Assembly (NCBI RefSeq): GCF_026540895.1
Contig: NZ_JALNUR010000005.1
Location: 62,001-126,000 of the forward strand
Length of the DNA: 64,000 nucleotides
Reading direction: 5' to 3'
DNA from: Sphingomonas sp. GM_Shp_1
GTDB taxonomy: Bacteria; Pseudomonadota; Alphaproteobacteria; Sphingomonadales; Sphingomonadaceae
Position numbers and translations under genes: made by a program. The notes beneath the pieces are model-generated. The model was not told where the DNA came from and did not search any database. It worked only from the letters and a program-made list of their open reading frames with translations. The stretch's first letter is position 1. Each line of letters begins with the position of its first letter. Shown here one piece after another: positions 51,075-60,114 of the stretch.

Positions 51075-52178
51075 ATGCGTTTCTCGGTATTCCTCAACGC
51101 ACGGTCCATGGCGCCGGAGCAGGATCGCGTGCTGATCCATGGCCTGACGGCCCATGCGGAACGGGCCGCCGCGCTGGGCTTCGATGCGCTGTTCATGCCG
51201 GACCATCATTTCAACGGCTATATGCCGATCGCCAGCGACAGTTACATGTTCGCCTCCTATCTGGCGGCGAAATTCCCGCACATGCACTTCGGCTTTTCGG
51301 TCACCTCGGTGCCGCTGCATCATCCGGTGCGCTTCGTCGAGCGGATCAACATCCTCGACCAACTGACCGACGGCAAGCTGCTGGTCGGTGTCGGATCGGG
51401 CACCACGCCCGAGGAGATGATCGGCTTCGGCGTCGACTATCGCGACGCGGGCGCGATCTCCGAAAAGAATCTGGCGCTGGCGGAGCAGCTCTGGGCCAAG
51501 AGGATGGACGATCCGGCGGTCGAGATCGACAATGGCCCGCACCAGGGGCGCGTGCTCCAGCGGATCGCGCCCGCCGCCTATAGCGAGGGTCATGCCCGGC
51601 TGATGCCGGTGGCGATGAAGGAAGCGAGTGCTCGTCGCGCCGCCGAGAATGCATGGCCCGCCTTCATTCCCGCCTTCACCCCACCGCAGATCGGCGGCAC
51701 TGAGCCGATGAAGCATGTCGCCAAGTTCTTCGGCATCTACAGGACGATGCTGGAGCAGGCCGGGCACAGCGCCGAGAAGATTGCCAGCGCGCTCGACTGG
51801 ACGACCCACACCTATCAGCTGGTCCATGTCGCCGACAGTGACGAGCAGGCGCGCGAGGAGATGATGACCATCCTGCGCGCCTATCAGGACGCCATCGAAC
51901 GAGAGGCCGAATTCAACGCCCGTGCCGAGTCCAACGATGCGAACAAGAAGACCGACCGCACGCCCAATGCGCTGACCGAGGACTGGATCGGAACCTGGTG
52001 CCTTTACGGTTCGCCCGACACGGTGATCGCGCATCTCAAGCCCTATGAGGAGCTGGGCATCGGCAACATCCTGTGCGGCACGACCACGGGGCCGCTGACG
52101 GACGAGCGGCTGCACCTGGGCGACCAGACGCTGCGCTTGCTGTCGGAAAAGGTCATGCCCGCGTTCAAGAAGGCCTGA
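51075..52178 (+). CDS. LLM-class flavin-dependent monooxygenase (bacterial luciferase-like)
   Basis: GGGAGAGG precedes the ATG at 51075. This 367-residue luciferase-like TIM barrel shows family features FDALFMPDHHFNG, HFGFSVTSVPLHHPVRFVERINILDQLTDGKLLVGVGSG, and C-terminal GSPDTVIAHLKPYEELGIGNIL. It would use reduced FMN, supplied by the flavin reductase encoded 4 bp downstream, to oxygenate an aromatic or carbonyl compound. As first gene of the TetR-divergent operon it is likely to act on the aglycone. Substrate unknown. Confidence 0.88.
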   Translation: MRFSVFLNARSMAPEQDRVLIHGLTAHAERAAALGFDALFMPDHHFNGYMPIASDSYMFASYLAAKFPHMHFGFSVTSVPLHHPVRFVERINILDQLTDGKLLVGVGSGTTPEEMIGFGVDYRDAGAISEKNLALAEQLWAKRMDDPAVEIDNGPHQGRVLQRIAPAAYSEGHARLMPVAMKEASARRAAENAWPAFIPAFTPPQIGGTEPMKHVAKFFGIYRTMLEQAGHSAEKIASALDWTTHTYQLVHVADSDEQAREEMMTILRAYQDAIEREAEFNARAESNDANKKTDRTPNALTEDWIGTWCLYGSPDTVIAHLKPYEELGIGNILCGTTTGPLTDERLHLGDQTLRLLSEKVMPAFKKA

Positions 52179-52182
52179 TCCG

Positions 52183-52749
52183 ATGGCACGTCATATCGTG
52201 GGGATCGGTGGCACCTTCCGCCCGCGTTCGTCGAGCGAGATGCTGGTGCGGTCCGTGCTCGCCGAGTGCGAGCGGATGGGCGCGCATACGACCATGTTCG
52301 ATGGTCCGGCGCTGGCGGCGCTGCCGCACTTCAACCCGGAGCGTCCCGAACGCACGTCGGAACAGGCGGCCTTCGTCGCGGCGCTGCGCCAGGCGGACGG
52401 CCTCGTCATCGGGACGCCGGGCTATCATGGCGGCGTCTCGGGCGTGGTGAAGAACGCCATCGACCTGCTCGAGGATCTGCGCGGGGACGAGCGGGTCTAT
52501 TTCGACGGGATGCCGGTCGGCCTGATCGTGTCGGCGGCGGGATGGCAGGCGGGCGGCGTCACGCTGGCGGCGCTGCGCGGGATCGTCCACGCGATGCGCG
52601 GCTGGCCGACCCCGGCGGGGATCGCGATCAACTCGATCGCGCAGAAGCCCTTCGGCGGCGACGGCGCGATCGTCGATGAAGGCGTGGCGGCGCAGATCGC
52701 CACTCAGGCGCGGCAGGTCATGGCCTTTCGCCTGGAACCGGTCGCATGA
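52183..52749 (+). CDS. NAD(P)H-dependent FMN reductase
   Basis: This 188-residue flavodoxin-like protein of the SsuE/ArsH-type reductase family shows GIGGTFRPRSSSEMLVRSVL, a phosphate-binding start, and TPGYHGGVSGVVKNAIDLLEDL, the FMN-ring loop. It would supply FMNH2 to the monooxygenase encoded just upstream, forming a two-component system. Its stop overlaps the next gene's start by 4 bp. Confidence 0.88.
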   Translation: MARHIVGIGGTFRPRSSSEMLVRSVLAECERMGAHTTMFDGPALAALPHFNPERPERTSEQAAFVAALRQADGLVIGTPGYHGGVSGVVKNAIDLLEDLRGDERVYFDGMPVGLIVSAAGWQAGGVTLAALRGIVHAMRGWPTPAGIAINSIAQKPFGGDGAIVDEGVAAQIATQARQVMAFRLEPVA

Positions 52750-55094
52750 CCGCGCTGACCACCGCGCAGCAGGCGAGCCTGACCGCCGGGGCGGCGATGT
52801 GGCGATCGGTCGCGATCCCGGAGGCGGGCATTCCATCGCTGCACATGAGCGATGGCCCGATGGGGATCGCCAGCGGGCGGGTCGACGAGCGCGACGTCGC
52901 GCGCCTGTCGCCGTGCGCGACGGCCCTCGGTGCCAGCTTCGATGTCGCACTGATTGCGCGGGTCGCGGCGCTGGTCGGGGGCGAAGCGATCCGCATGGGT
53001 GTCGACCTCGTCCTGGCCCCCAATGTCAACATGGCGCGCAGTCCGCTGGCCGGGCGGGCGTTCGAATATTTTTCCGAAGATCCCCTGCTGACCGGGCTGG
53101 CGGGCGCGGCGTGGACAAGGGGGCTTCAGTCGACCGGCGTCGGTGCCTGCGTCAAGCATCTGGTCTGCAACGATAGCGAGACGGATCGCGACCGCATGAA
53201 CGCCGTGATCGACGAGCGGGCGCTGCGCGAGGTCTATCTGCTGCCGTTCGAATTGTGCGCGGCGGCCGGGGCGGGGGCGATGCTGACCGCCTATAACCGG
53301 GTCAATGGCGACTGGTGCGCCGAGCATGGCCATATCTCGACCATCGTGAAGCGGGAATGGGGCTTTGCCGGGCCTTTCATCAGCGATTGGTTCGGGACGC
53401 ATTCGACCGCAGGCAGCCTGAACGGTGGGCTCGACCTGGAGATGCCGGGACCGGCGCGGTTCCTCGGTTCCAAGGCCGTGGCGGCGGTTGAGGCGGGTGA
53501 GGTGGCGGCGGAGCGATTGGCCGACGCCGCCGAGCGTGTCGCGCGGGCCGCTCGTCGCTGGTCCGGCCCCAAATCGGCGTCCGAAGAAGATGCCGATGCG
53601 CTGCTGGTCGAGGCGGCGGCAGCGGGTATGGTGTTGCTCCGCAACGAAGGCGATCTGCTGCCGATGACGCCGGGCAGGCATCGCCGGATCGCGGTGATCG
53701 GCCCGAATGCGGCGGCCCCCTGCTATCAGGGCGGCACCTTCGCCAAGATCGCCCTGTCTCCTGACGCGGTTCGTCCCCTGGACGCGATCATCGCGCGTTA
53801 TGGCGGTGCGGCAGAGATCATCTACGAACCCGGCGTCGATCCCCAGCCGCGCCTGCCCACCATGCCGGTACGGTCCATTGATGGCGAGGGGCAGGGCATG
53901 ACGGTCGAGTATTTCGCCGATGGCGACCTGTCCGCCCAGCCGATCGGGCAGGAGGTGCGCAACACCAATTCGCTGGTCTGGTTCGTCGGCGTGCATGAGC
54001 AGGGTGTCTTCGACCGTCCTGCCGCGATCCGTGCCAGTGGCTGGTTCACGGCCACCATGGACGGCGTGCATCGCTTCTATGCGGGGGCGACCGGCGCGGT
54101 CACCCTGAAGGTCGATGGGCAGCCGCTGATCGAGCAGTCCCGGCGTATGGCGGCGTCGGACGTGATGGGCTCCCTCAAGCGCGGCGATGCCGACAGCGCC
54201 GAGACGATGCTGACGGCCGGGCAGCGCGTGCTGGTCGAGGTCGTGTTCCGCTATGACGGCGCGCGGGTCCACGGCCTGTGGTACGGCGTGCGCGGACCGG
54301 ACAGCGCCGAGGCGATGCTGGCGCGCGCGGTCGAGGCAGCGGCGGGTGCCGACGCGGTGATCCTCATGATCGGCGAAACATCGGACTCCAGCGTCGAGAG
54401 CAAGGATCGGCCCGACACCGCGGTCGCGCCCGAGCAGAGGACGCTGATCGATACGGTCTGCTCGGCCAATTCCAACACCGCGATCATCGCCAATATCGGC
54501 CATGCCTTTGACGCGACATGGCATGACCAGGCATCGGCGCTGATCTCCGCCTGGTATCCCGGCGAGGGTTTCGGCCCGGCGCTCGCCGCCGTCCTGGCGG
54601 GTGATGCCGAGCCGGGTGGCCGGTTGCCGGTCACGCTGGCCCGATGCGAGGCGGACTATCCGGCACTGTCGCTTCAGCCGGACGGGGAGAGTGATCTTCC
54701 CTATCAGGACGGCGTGCTGATCGGATATCGGGGTTTACGGGCACGCGGCACGGCGCCGCTCTACGCTTTCGGCGCGGGGCGGGGTTACACCCGTTTCGAT
54801 TGGCGGAATGTCGAAACCGATGGCGGCGATGTCCTGGTCACCCTGCGCAATAGCGGCGAGCGTGTCGGGAGCGAGGTGGTGCAGCTCTATCGGCATGTCC
54901 CCGAATTCGCACTTGTCGGCTTCGCCAAGATCCTATTGCAGCCGGGTGAGACGAGGACGGTCAGGATCACGCCCGAGCCCCGCCTTTTCCGAATCTGGAA
55001 CGGCCGCGACTGGGAGAAGCCGGGCGAGCGCGGCCGCCTGTCGGTCGGCCGTGCCAGCGACGATCTGCCCTTCACGACGGAGGTGGCGATATGA
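52746..55094 (+). CDS. GH3-family beta-glycosidase with PA14 insert
   Basis: This 782-residue glycoside hydrolase has an N-terminal GH3 barrel with substrate residues KHLVCND (137-143) and nucleophile Asp214 (FISDWFGTHS). The second GH3 domain has the probable acid/base glutamate near 543 (GETSDSSVESK). A PA14 domain is inserted at about 378-510 (MTVEYFADGDL, ASGWFTATMDGVHRFYAGATG), and a fibronectin-like C-terminal domain follows. There is no signal peptide, so it acts in the cytoplasm. The PA14 arrangement resembles KdgF/DesR-type and plant-polyphenol beta-glucosidases. It would remove O-linked sugars from imported glycosides, complementing the C-glycoside enzymes. Confidence 0.9.
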   Translation: MTALTTAQQASLTAGAAMWRSVAIPEAGIPSLHMSDGPMGIASGRVDERDVARLSPCATALGASFDVALIARVAALVGGEAIRMGVDLVLAPNVNMARSPLAGRAFEYFSEDPLLTGLAGAAWTRGLQSTGVGACVKHLVCNDSETDRDRMNAVIDERALREVYLLPFELCAAAGAGAMLTAYNRVNGDWCAEHGHISTIVKREWGFAGPFISDWFGTHSTAGSLNGGLDLEMPGPARFLGSKAVAAVEAGEVAAERLADAAERVARAARRWSGPKSASEEDADALLVEAAAAGMVLLRNEGDLLPMTPGRHRRIAVIGPNAAAPCYQGGTFAKIALSPDAVRPLDAIIARYGGAAEIIYEPGVDPQPRLPTMPVRSIDGEGQGMTVEYFADGDLSAQPIGQEVRNTNSLVWFVGVHEQGVFDRPAAIRASGWFTATMDGVHRFYAGATGAVTLKVDGQPLIEQSRRMAASDVMGSLKRGDADSAETMLTAGQRVLVEVVFRYDGARVHGLWYGVRGPDSAEAMLARAVEAAAGADAVILMIGETSDSSVESKDRPDTAVAPEQRTLIDTVCSANSNTAIIANIGHAFDATWHDQASALISAWYPGEGFGPALAAVLAGDAEPGGRLPVTLARCEADYPALSLQPDGESDLPYQDGVLIGYRGLRARGTAPLYAFGAGRGYTRFDWRNVETDGGDVLVTLRNSGERVGSEVVQLYRHVPEFALVGFAKILLQPGETRTVRITPEPRLFRIWNGRDWEKPGERGRLSVGRASDDLPFTTEVAI

Positions 55095-55543
55095 AGGCCC
55101 TGTTTCATGCGCTCGTCCTCACCACGCCATTTCTGGCACCGGCCGCGCTTGCCGGATCGGGGAGCACGCTGACCGAGCGCAACCGCGTGATCATGACCGA
55201 TTTCGCCGATCGCTTCTATACCCGACGCGACGTGGCAGGGGCGTTTCAGCGCTATGTCGTGGCGGACTATATCCAGCATAATCCCGGCCTTGCCGATGGC
55301 CGCGACGCCGCGGTCGCCGCGCTTGCCCCCAAATTCGCGACGCCCGGCGCGCGCTTCGACGTGAAGCGGATCATCGTCGACGGCGACATGGCGGTCATTC
55401 ACCTGCACGGTCGCACCAACCCGGATACCCCCGGCGGTGCGGTCGCCGACATCTATCGCCTGAAGGACGGCAGGATCGTCGAACATTGGGACGTGATCCA
55501 GCCGATGCCGACCACCGCGCGCAATCCGCATCCCATGTTCTAG
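55091..55543 (+). CDS. Exported SnoaL/NTF2-like protein
   Basis: This 150-residue protein has a signal peptide (ALFHALVLTTPFLAPAALAG) and a SnoaL-like alpha+beta cone (FADRFYTRRDVAGAFQRYVVADYIQHNPGLADGRDAAVAAL, KRIIVDGDMAVIHLHGR, IYRLKDGRIVEHWDVIQPMP). Such proteins are often small isomerases, cyclases or binding proteins of unknown role. Its ATG overlaps the glycosidase stop (ATGA), so it is the last gene of the TetR-divergent operon. Its function here is unknown. Confidence 0.8.
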   Translation: MKALFHALVLTTPFLAPAALAGSGSTLTERNRVIMTDFADRFYTRRDVAGAFQRYVVADYIQHNPGLADGRDAAVAALAPKFATPGARFDVKRIIVDGDMAVIHLHGRTNPDTPGGAVADIYRLKDGRIVEHWDVIQPMPTTARNPHPMF

Positions 55544-55599
55544 CTGCTGCAAAATTATCTCGCCCGATCGCCGATCGGTGCTTGACTCCCATATTAAAT

Positions 55600-55613
55600 A
55601 GAACAATCATTCT
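55600..55613. promoter_or_regulatory. TetR-type operator, site 4
   Basis: AGAAC-AATC-ATTCT lies 50-63 bp upstream of the TonB receptor start and follows a TTGACT -35-like hexamer at 55582-55587. It therefore overlaps the expected spacer and -10 region. The arms match the other three sites. Confidence 0.65.
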
Positions 55614-55662
55614 AGTTCTAAACGAGGGGCGGATACGCCTCCGACCAAGGAGAGGGGATCAG

Positions 55663-57984
55663 ATGATGAGGTTCCGCCGCGTCGTACTAACGGCGCTTAC
55701 CACCACCACCGCTTTGTGCGTGGCCCATCCCGCGTTCGCGCAGATTGCCGATCCAGCAGGCGCGACGCCGCAGACATCGGCCAACAGAACGACGACGAGT
55801 GCGTCCGACGACGGGCTTCAATCCGAAGATATCATCGTCACCGCGACCAAGGTCGAAACGCGGTTGCAGGACACCCCGATCGCCATCCGCGCCATCGGCG
55901 GGGCGGATCTGACCAAGGCGCAGGTCACCGACGTCAGCGGGCTTCAGCGGCTGGCCCCGGACCTGGGCATCACCCCGGACTCCGTCTTCACCAAGATCGC
56001 GATCCGTGGCGTATCCAGCCAGGATATTTCGGAAAGCGCCGATCCCGCTCTGACCGTTTCGATCGACGGCGAATATATCAACCGCCCGGTCGGCCTGAAC
56101 GCCAATTTCTTCGACCTGGAGCGGATCGAGGTACTACGCGGGCCGCAGGGTACGTTGTTCGGCCGCAACTCGACGGCGGGTGCGCTCAACATCGTGGCGG
56201 CCAAGCCTGTTCTGGAAAGCTTCGAGGGCTCGGCGACGGCGGGCTACGGCAATTACAATGCGATCTATGCGACGGGCGCGGTCAACGTGCCGCTGGGCGA
56301 CAAGGTCGCGATCCGCATCGCCGGGCTGCACAACCAGCATGACGGCTATGTCGACAATGGTCCGGCGGGGCGTGGCGACGATGCCAATGTCGATGCCGTT
56401 CGCGGCAGCATTCTATTCGCACCCGGCGCGTTGGAGGTCTATCTCGCGGGCGAATATGTCGACATCGACCAGACCGGGCCGATGCAATATGGCCTGGCCG
56501 TCAGCGGATCGACCCCCGGCGTGACCGAACTGCCCGCTTCGGTGGCGTCGCCGACGACCTATACCACGCTCGCCCAACGCCAGGTCCCATCCTTTGTCGA
56601 CGTGCCCCAGGGGTTCGATCCCGCCAGCTTTCCGCTCGCCCGGACGGGCAGCTTCCAGAGCCAGCAATATGCGGTGCGGGGCCGCGTCTCCTATGATTTC
56701 GGCGGCGCGACGCTCAGCTATATCGGCGGTTATCGGCATGTCGATAACCAGGCGGTCATCCCGCAGAACGGCTTCCTGCCCGAGCTGTTCACCTTCTATA
56801 ATGACCGCTACGATACCCGCACGCAAAGCCATGAGGTCCGCCTGAACGGCGGAACCCAGGGCCGGTTCGTCTGGCAGGTCGGTGGCTTTTATTTCCACGA
56901 GAACCAGATCATCACCCGCGGACTCTATCTGCCCATGGCAGGGGCCTTCGCGAACTTCTTCTATCGTCCTTACGTGACGTCGGATTCCAAGTCGGCCTTT
57001 GCCCAGGCGACCTACTGGATCGTGCCCGACACGCTGAGCTTCACCGGCGGCATCCGCTACACCGACGACAAGAAGGATGCGGAATATATCAACTACGGCT
57101 TCTACCGCTCGCCGACCATGGCGCGGCCGCCTGCCGACGGCAGCGGGCCGGGGGCGGTGATCCGCTATCCGACCTACAAGGAAGACAAGATCACCTGGAC
57201 GGCCGGCGTCGAATACAAACCCGCACGCGACAATCTTCTCTATGCCAAGGTCAGCACCGGGTACAAAAGCGGCGGCTTCGATCTGGTCGGATCGTTCAAT
57301 GCGGAAAATCTGACGGCCTATGAGATCGGGTCGAAGAACCGCTTCATGGGCAATCGGCTCGAATTCAATGCCAGCGCCTTCTATTATGATTACAAGGACC
57401 AGCAGGTTCAGGTCTATATCGACACGACGGTCGGCGCGCGCACCTTCAACGCGGGCAAGAGCCGTGTCTGGGGCATCGAGACCGACACCGCCGTCCGCCT
57501 GTCGCCCAACGACCGGGTCAGCCTGATCGTCAACTATATCGACGCGCGGCTCCAGCAGTTCGCGGGCATCCCCGCCCCGACGCTGGCCAATCCCCCGGCC
57601 AATGTCCCGCGCCTGACGCTCGACCTGGCGGGCAATGTCGCACCACAGGCGCCCAAGTGGACGATCGGGATCAACTATACCAAGACGATCGAACTGGGCG
57701 ACGGATACAAGCTGGTCGCCAACGGCTTCAGCCGGTTTAAGTCCCGCTACTTCCTCACCGCCTTCAACTACAAGGGCGACGAGGTGGATGCGTTCACCAC
57801 CACCGATCTCAGCCTGGAACTGAACATGCCGAACAACCGGTTCAGCATCCAGGGCTATGTCCGCAATGTCGAGAACAATCGGGTGAAGACCTATGCCGGG
57901 TTCACCGGCGGCGGCATCAACATCTACAACTGGAATTTCGGCCAGCCGCGTACCTACGGCGTGCAGGGCTCGTTCCGCTTCTGA
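55663..57984 (+). CDS. TonB-dependent receptor of the TetR-linked regulon
   Basis: The ATG at 55663 has AAGGAGAGGGG upstream; the longer open frame is rejected. The 773-residue precursor has a signal peptide ending HPAFAQ, a TonB box (DIIVTATKVE), a plug (about 60-175: IAIRGVSSQDISESADPAL, LERIEVLRGPQGTLFGRNSTAGALN) and a barrel ending GVQGSFRF. It belongs to the large sphingomonad receptor group that takes up plant and aromatic compounds, not the siderophore type, and lacks an STN domain. It heads an operon with a ring-cleavage dioxygenase and hydrolases and has the TetR-type operator at its promoter. It is a likely entry port for the glycoside. Confidence 0.88.
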   Translation: MMRFRRVVLTALTTTTALCVAHPAFAQIADPAGATPQTSANRTTTSASDDGLQSEDIIVTATKVETRLQDTPIAIRAIGGADLTKAQVTDVSGLQRLAPDLGITPDSVFTKIAIRGVSSQDISESADPALTVSIDGEYINRPVGLNANFFDLERIEVLRGPQGTLFGRNSTAGALNIVAAKPVLESFEGSATAGYGNYNAIYATGAVNVPLGDKVAIRIAGLHNQHDGYVDNGPAGRGDDANVDAVRGSILFAPGALEVYLAGEYVDIDQTGPMQYGLAVSGSTPGVTELPASVASPTTYTTLAQRQVPSFVDVPQGFDPASFPLARTGSFQSQQYAVRGRVSYDFGGATLSYIGGYRHVDNQAVIPQNGFLPELFTFYNDRYDTRTQSHEVRLNGGTQGRFVWQVGGFYFHENQIITRGLYLPMAGAFANFFYRPYVTSDSKSAFAQATYWIVPDTLSFTGGIRYTDDKKDAEYINYGFYRSPTMARPPADGSGPGAVIRYPTYKEDKITWTAGVEYKPARDNLLYAKVSTGYKSGGFDLVGSFNAENLTAYEIGSKNRFMGNRLEFNASAFYYDYKDQQVQVYIDTTVGARTFNAGKSRVWGIETDTAVRLSPNDRVSLIVNYIDARLQQFAGIPAPTLANPPANVPRLTLDLAGNVAPQAPKWTIGINYTKTIELGDGYKLVANGFSRFKSRYFLTAFNYKGDEVDAFTTTDLSLELNMPNNRFSIQGYVRNVENNRVKTYAGFTGGGINIYNWNFGQPRTYGVQGSFRF

Positions 57985-58048
57985 CGACACCATCCCCGGC
58001 GCGACGCTTCGCCGCCGCCGGGGAATCATTCAGCCCCTGGAGCATGAC

Positions 58049-58951
58049 ATGGCAAGAGTGACCGAGATCCGATACGTCGGCTATGGCGTCGCCGACGTCG
58101 ACGGCGAACGCGCCTTCTATCGCGACGACTGGAAACTGGTCGAGGCGGGGGAGCGGGACGGCCTGTATCATTTCGCCGCCGAAGGGCATGACGAAGCCTA
58201 TGTCGTCCGCCTGCGGCAGGACGATGCCAACCGCATCGATGTGATCGCGCTGGCCGCCGACACGCGCGATGATGTCGATGCACTGCACGCCAAGGTGGCG
58301 GATGCCGGTTGCCGGATCATCTTCGCCCCACGCGACCTGGCGACGCTGGGCGGGGGCTATGGTTTCCGCTTCTTCTCGCCCGACGGGCTGCCGTTCGAGA
58401 TTTCGGCGGATGTCGAGCGGCGCACGCCGCGCGCGCTCAGTCGCTGGGAGGGCATTCCGCAGAAGATCAGCCATATCGTGCTGCATTCGCCCGATCACCG
58501 GGCGATGGTGGCGTTCTTCACCGACGTGCTCGGCTTTCGCGTGTCGGACTGGCTGGGCGACTTCATGTGCTTCCTGCGCTGCAACTCGGCGCATCATCGC
58601 CTTGCCATCCTGCCGGGGCCGCCCTGTCTCAACCATGTCGCCTATGACATGCTGACGGTGGACGACATGATGGCGGGGATCCGGCGCCTGAAGCAGGCGG
58701 GCACCGATATCCGCTGGGGACCGGGCCGTCACACGGCCGGCAACAACACCTTCAGCTATTTCACCACGCCGAATGGTTTCGCGGTCGAATACACCTCGGA
58801 ACTGGAGCATGTCGACTTCGAGACGCACGAGCATCGGGTTCATGTCCCGGGTCCGGGTACGATGGACCAATGGGGCATCGGCGTCGGCGGTCCGCAGACC
58901 ATGCCGCATCCCAAGCCCGATGCCGGGCTGTTCCGGCCGGTGTCGGTGTAA
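58049..58951 (+). CDS. VOC-family extradiol ring-cleavage dioxygenase-like protein
   Basis: CTGGAGC precedes the ATG at 58049. The 300-residue protein has two VOC domains, as in type-I extradiol dioxygenases (2,3-dihydroxybiphenyl type). The C-terminal domain carries metal ligands: His in KISHIVLHSPD, His in PCLNHVAYDML and Glu in FAVEYTSELE. It would open a catechol-type ring of the hydroxylated aglycone between or beside its hydroxyls with Fe2+ or Mn2+. It lies 64 bp after the receptor gene and 5 bp before a C-C hydrolase-like gene, the usual order of a meta-cleavage pathway. Confidence 0.85.
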   Translation: MARVTEIRYVGYGVADVDGERAFYRDDWKLVEAGERDGLYHFAAEGHDEAYVVRLRQDDANRIDVIALAADTRDDVDALHAKVADAGCRIIFAPRDLATLGGGYGFRFFSPDGLPFEISADVERRTPRALSRWEGIPQKISHIVLHSPDHRAMVAFFTDVLGFRVSDWLGDFMCFLRCNSAHHRLAILPGPPCLNHVAYDMLTVDDMMAGIRRLKQAGTDIRWGPGRHTAGNNTFSYFTTPNGFAVEYTSELEHVDFETHEHRVHVPGPGTMDQWGIGVGGPQTMPHPKPDAGLFRPVSV

Positions 58952-58956
58952 ACCGG

Positions 58957-60114
58957 ATGGCGCTCTACGAACCCTTCCCGAATTACATCTGGAACCTGTC
59001 GGTCGCGATCGCGATGGAATCGGGCGGGCAGATCGGCGAGATCGTCGACATGTGCCAGCCGATCAAAGACGCGGCGGCCAGCGGTGCGGATGCCGGAACG
59101 CCGACGTTCATGAAGGCCTGGGCGGCGATGGGCGACAAGCTGATCGAACTGGCCGACCTGGACGAGGCCAAGGGGTGCGCCTTTTCGGCCTCAAACAAGC
59201 TGGAGCGCGCCAGCCTCTATCTCATCACCGCCGAGCGGATGCAGGGGCATGGCCATCCGGGGCGCCGCGAAACCTATGCACGAGCGCGCGAGGCCTTTGA
59301 CCGTTCGACCTCTCTGGGGCGGCTGAACCGCGAGCGGGTGGAAATCCCGTTGGCGTCGGGCACCATGCCTGCCCTCTATACCCGGGCACCGGGGGAGGGG
59401 GCCAAGCCGGTCGTGGTGTTCTGCAACGGCCTCGATAGCTGCAAGGAACTGCTCTACTGGACGCGGCTGCCGCAGGAACTGGCGCGGCGGGGCATTTCGA
59501 CGCTGTGCGTCGACCAGCCGGGATCGGGCGAGGCGTTGCGCCTTCAGGGTCTGCCCGTCGATCCGCATAGCGAAAACTGGGCGAGCGCGGCGGTCGATTG
59601 GCTGGAGGAGCGGTCGGACGTGGACCCCAAGCGGATCGGCATGACCGGCATTTCCCTGGGCGGGCACTTTGCGCCGCGCGCGGTTGCCTATGAGCCGCGT
59701 TTTGCCAGCGGCGCCGTCTGGGGAGCGAACCATAATTGGCGCGAAGTGCAGGACAAGCGCATAGCGCGAGAGGGCGAAAACCCCGTCCCGCATTACTGGG
59801 CGCATGTCCATTGGGCATTCGGTGCCAAGGATCAGGAGGAGTTTCTCGCCAAGTCCGAGGCGATGAACCTCAACGGCCATATGGACCGCATCCGCGTGCC
59901 GTTCCTCGTGACCCACGGTGCCGGTGATCGCCAGATCAGCGTGAAATATGCCGACGACCTGTACGATCAACTCGTCAATTCGCCGCGCCGCGAGAAGGTG
60001 ATCTTCACCGCGCGCGAGGGCGGGGTCGAGCATGTCGGGGCGGACAATATGGCCTATGGCCGCGACCTGATTTCCGACTGGTTCGCCGAGACGCTGGGAG
60101 GACGCAATTCATGA
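58957..60114 (+). CDS. Alpha/beta hydrolase resembling 2,6-dihydroxypseudooxynicotine hydrolase
   Basis: This 385-residue protein has a helical N-terminal cap of about 120 residues (FPNYIWNLSVAIAMESGG, RASLYLITAERMQGHGHPGRRETYARAREAF). Its hydrolase domain has oxyanion region VVFCNGLDSCKELLYW, nucleophile elbow GMTGISLGGHFAPRA, acid in VTHGAGDRQI and His near EGGVEHVGADN. This architecture is found in C-C hydrolases such as 2,6-dihydroxypseudooxynicotine hydrolase. It follows the ring-cleavage gene, so cleavage of the ring-opened product is the natural role. Confidence 0.8.
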   Translation: MALYEPFPNYIWNLSVAIAMESGGQIGEIVDMCQPIKDAAASGADAGTPTFMKAWAAMGDKLIELADLDEAKGCAFSASNKLERASLYLITAERMQGHGHPGRRETYARAREAFDRSTSLGRLNRERVEIPLASGTMPALYTRAPGEGAKPVVVFCNGLDSCKELLYWTRLPQELARRGISTLCVDQPGSGEALRLQGLPVDPHSENWASAAVDWLEERSDVDPKRIGMTGISLGGHFAPRAVAYEPRFASGAVWGANHNWREVQDKRIAREGENPVPHYWAHVHWAFGAKDQEEFLAKSEAMNLNGHMDRIRVPFLVTHGAGDRQISVKYADDLYDQLVNSPRREKVIFTAREGGVEHVGADNMAYGRDLISDWFAETLGGRNS

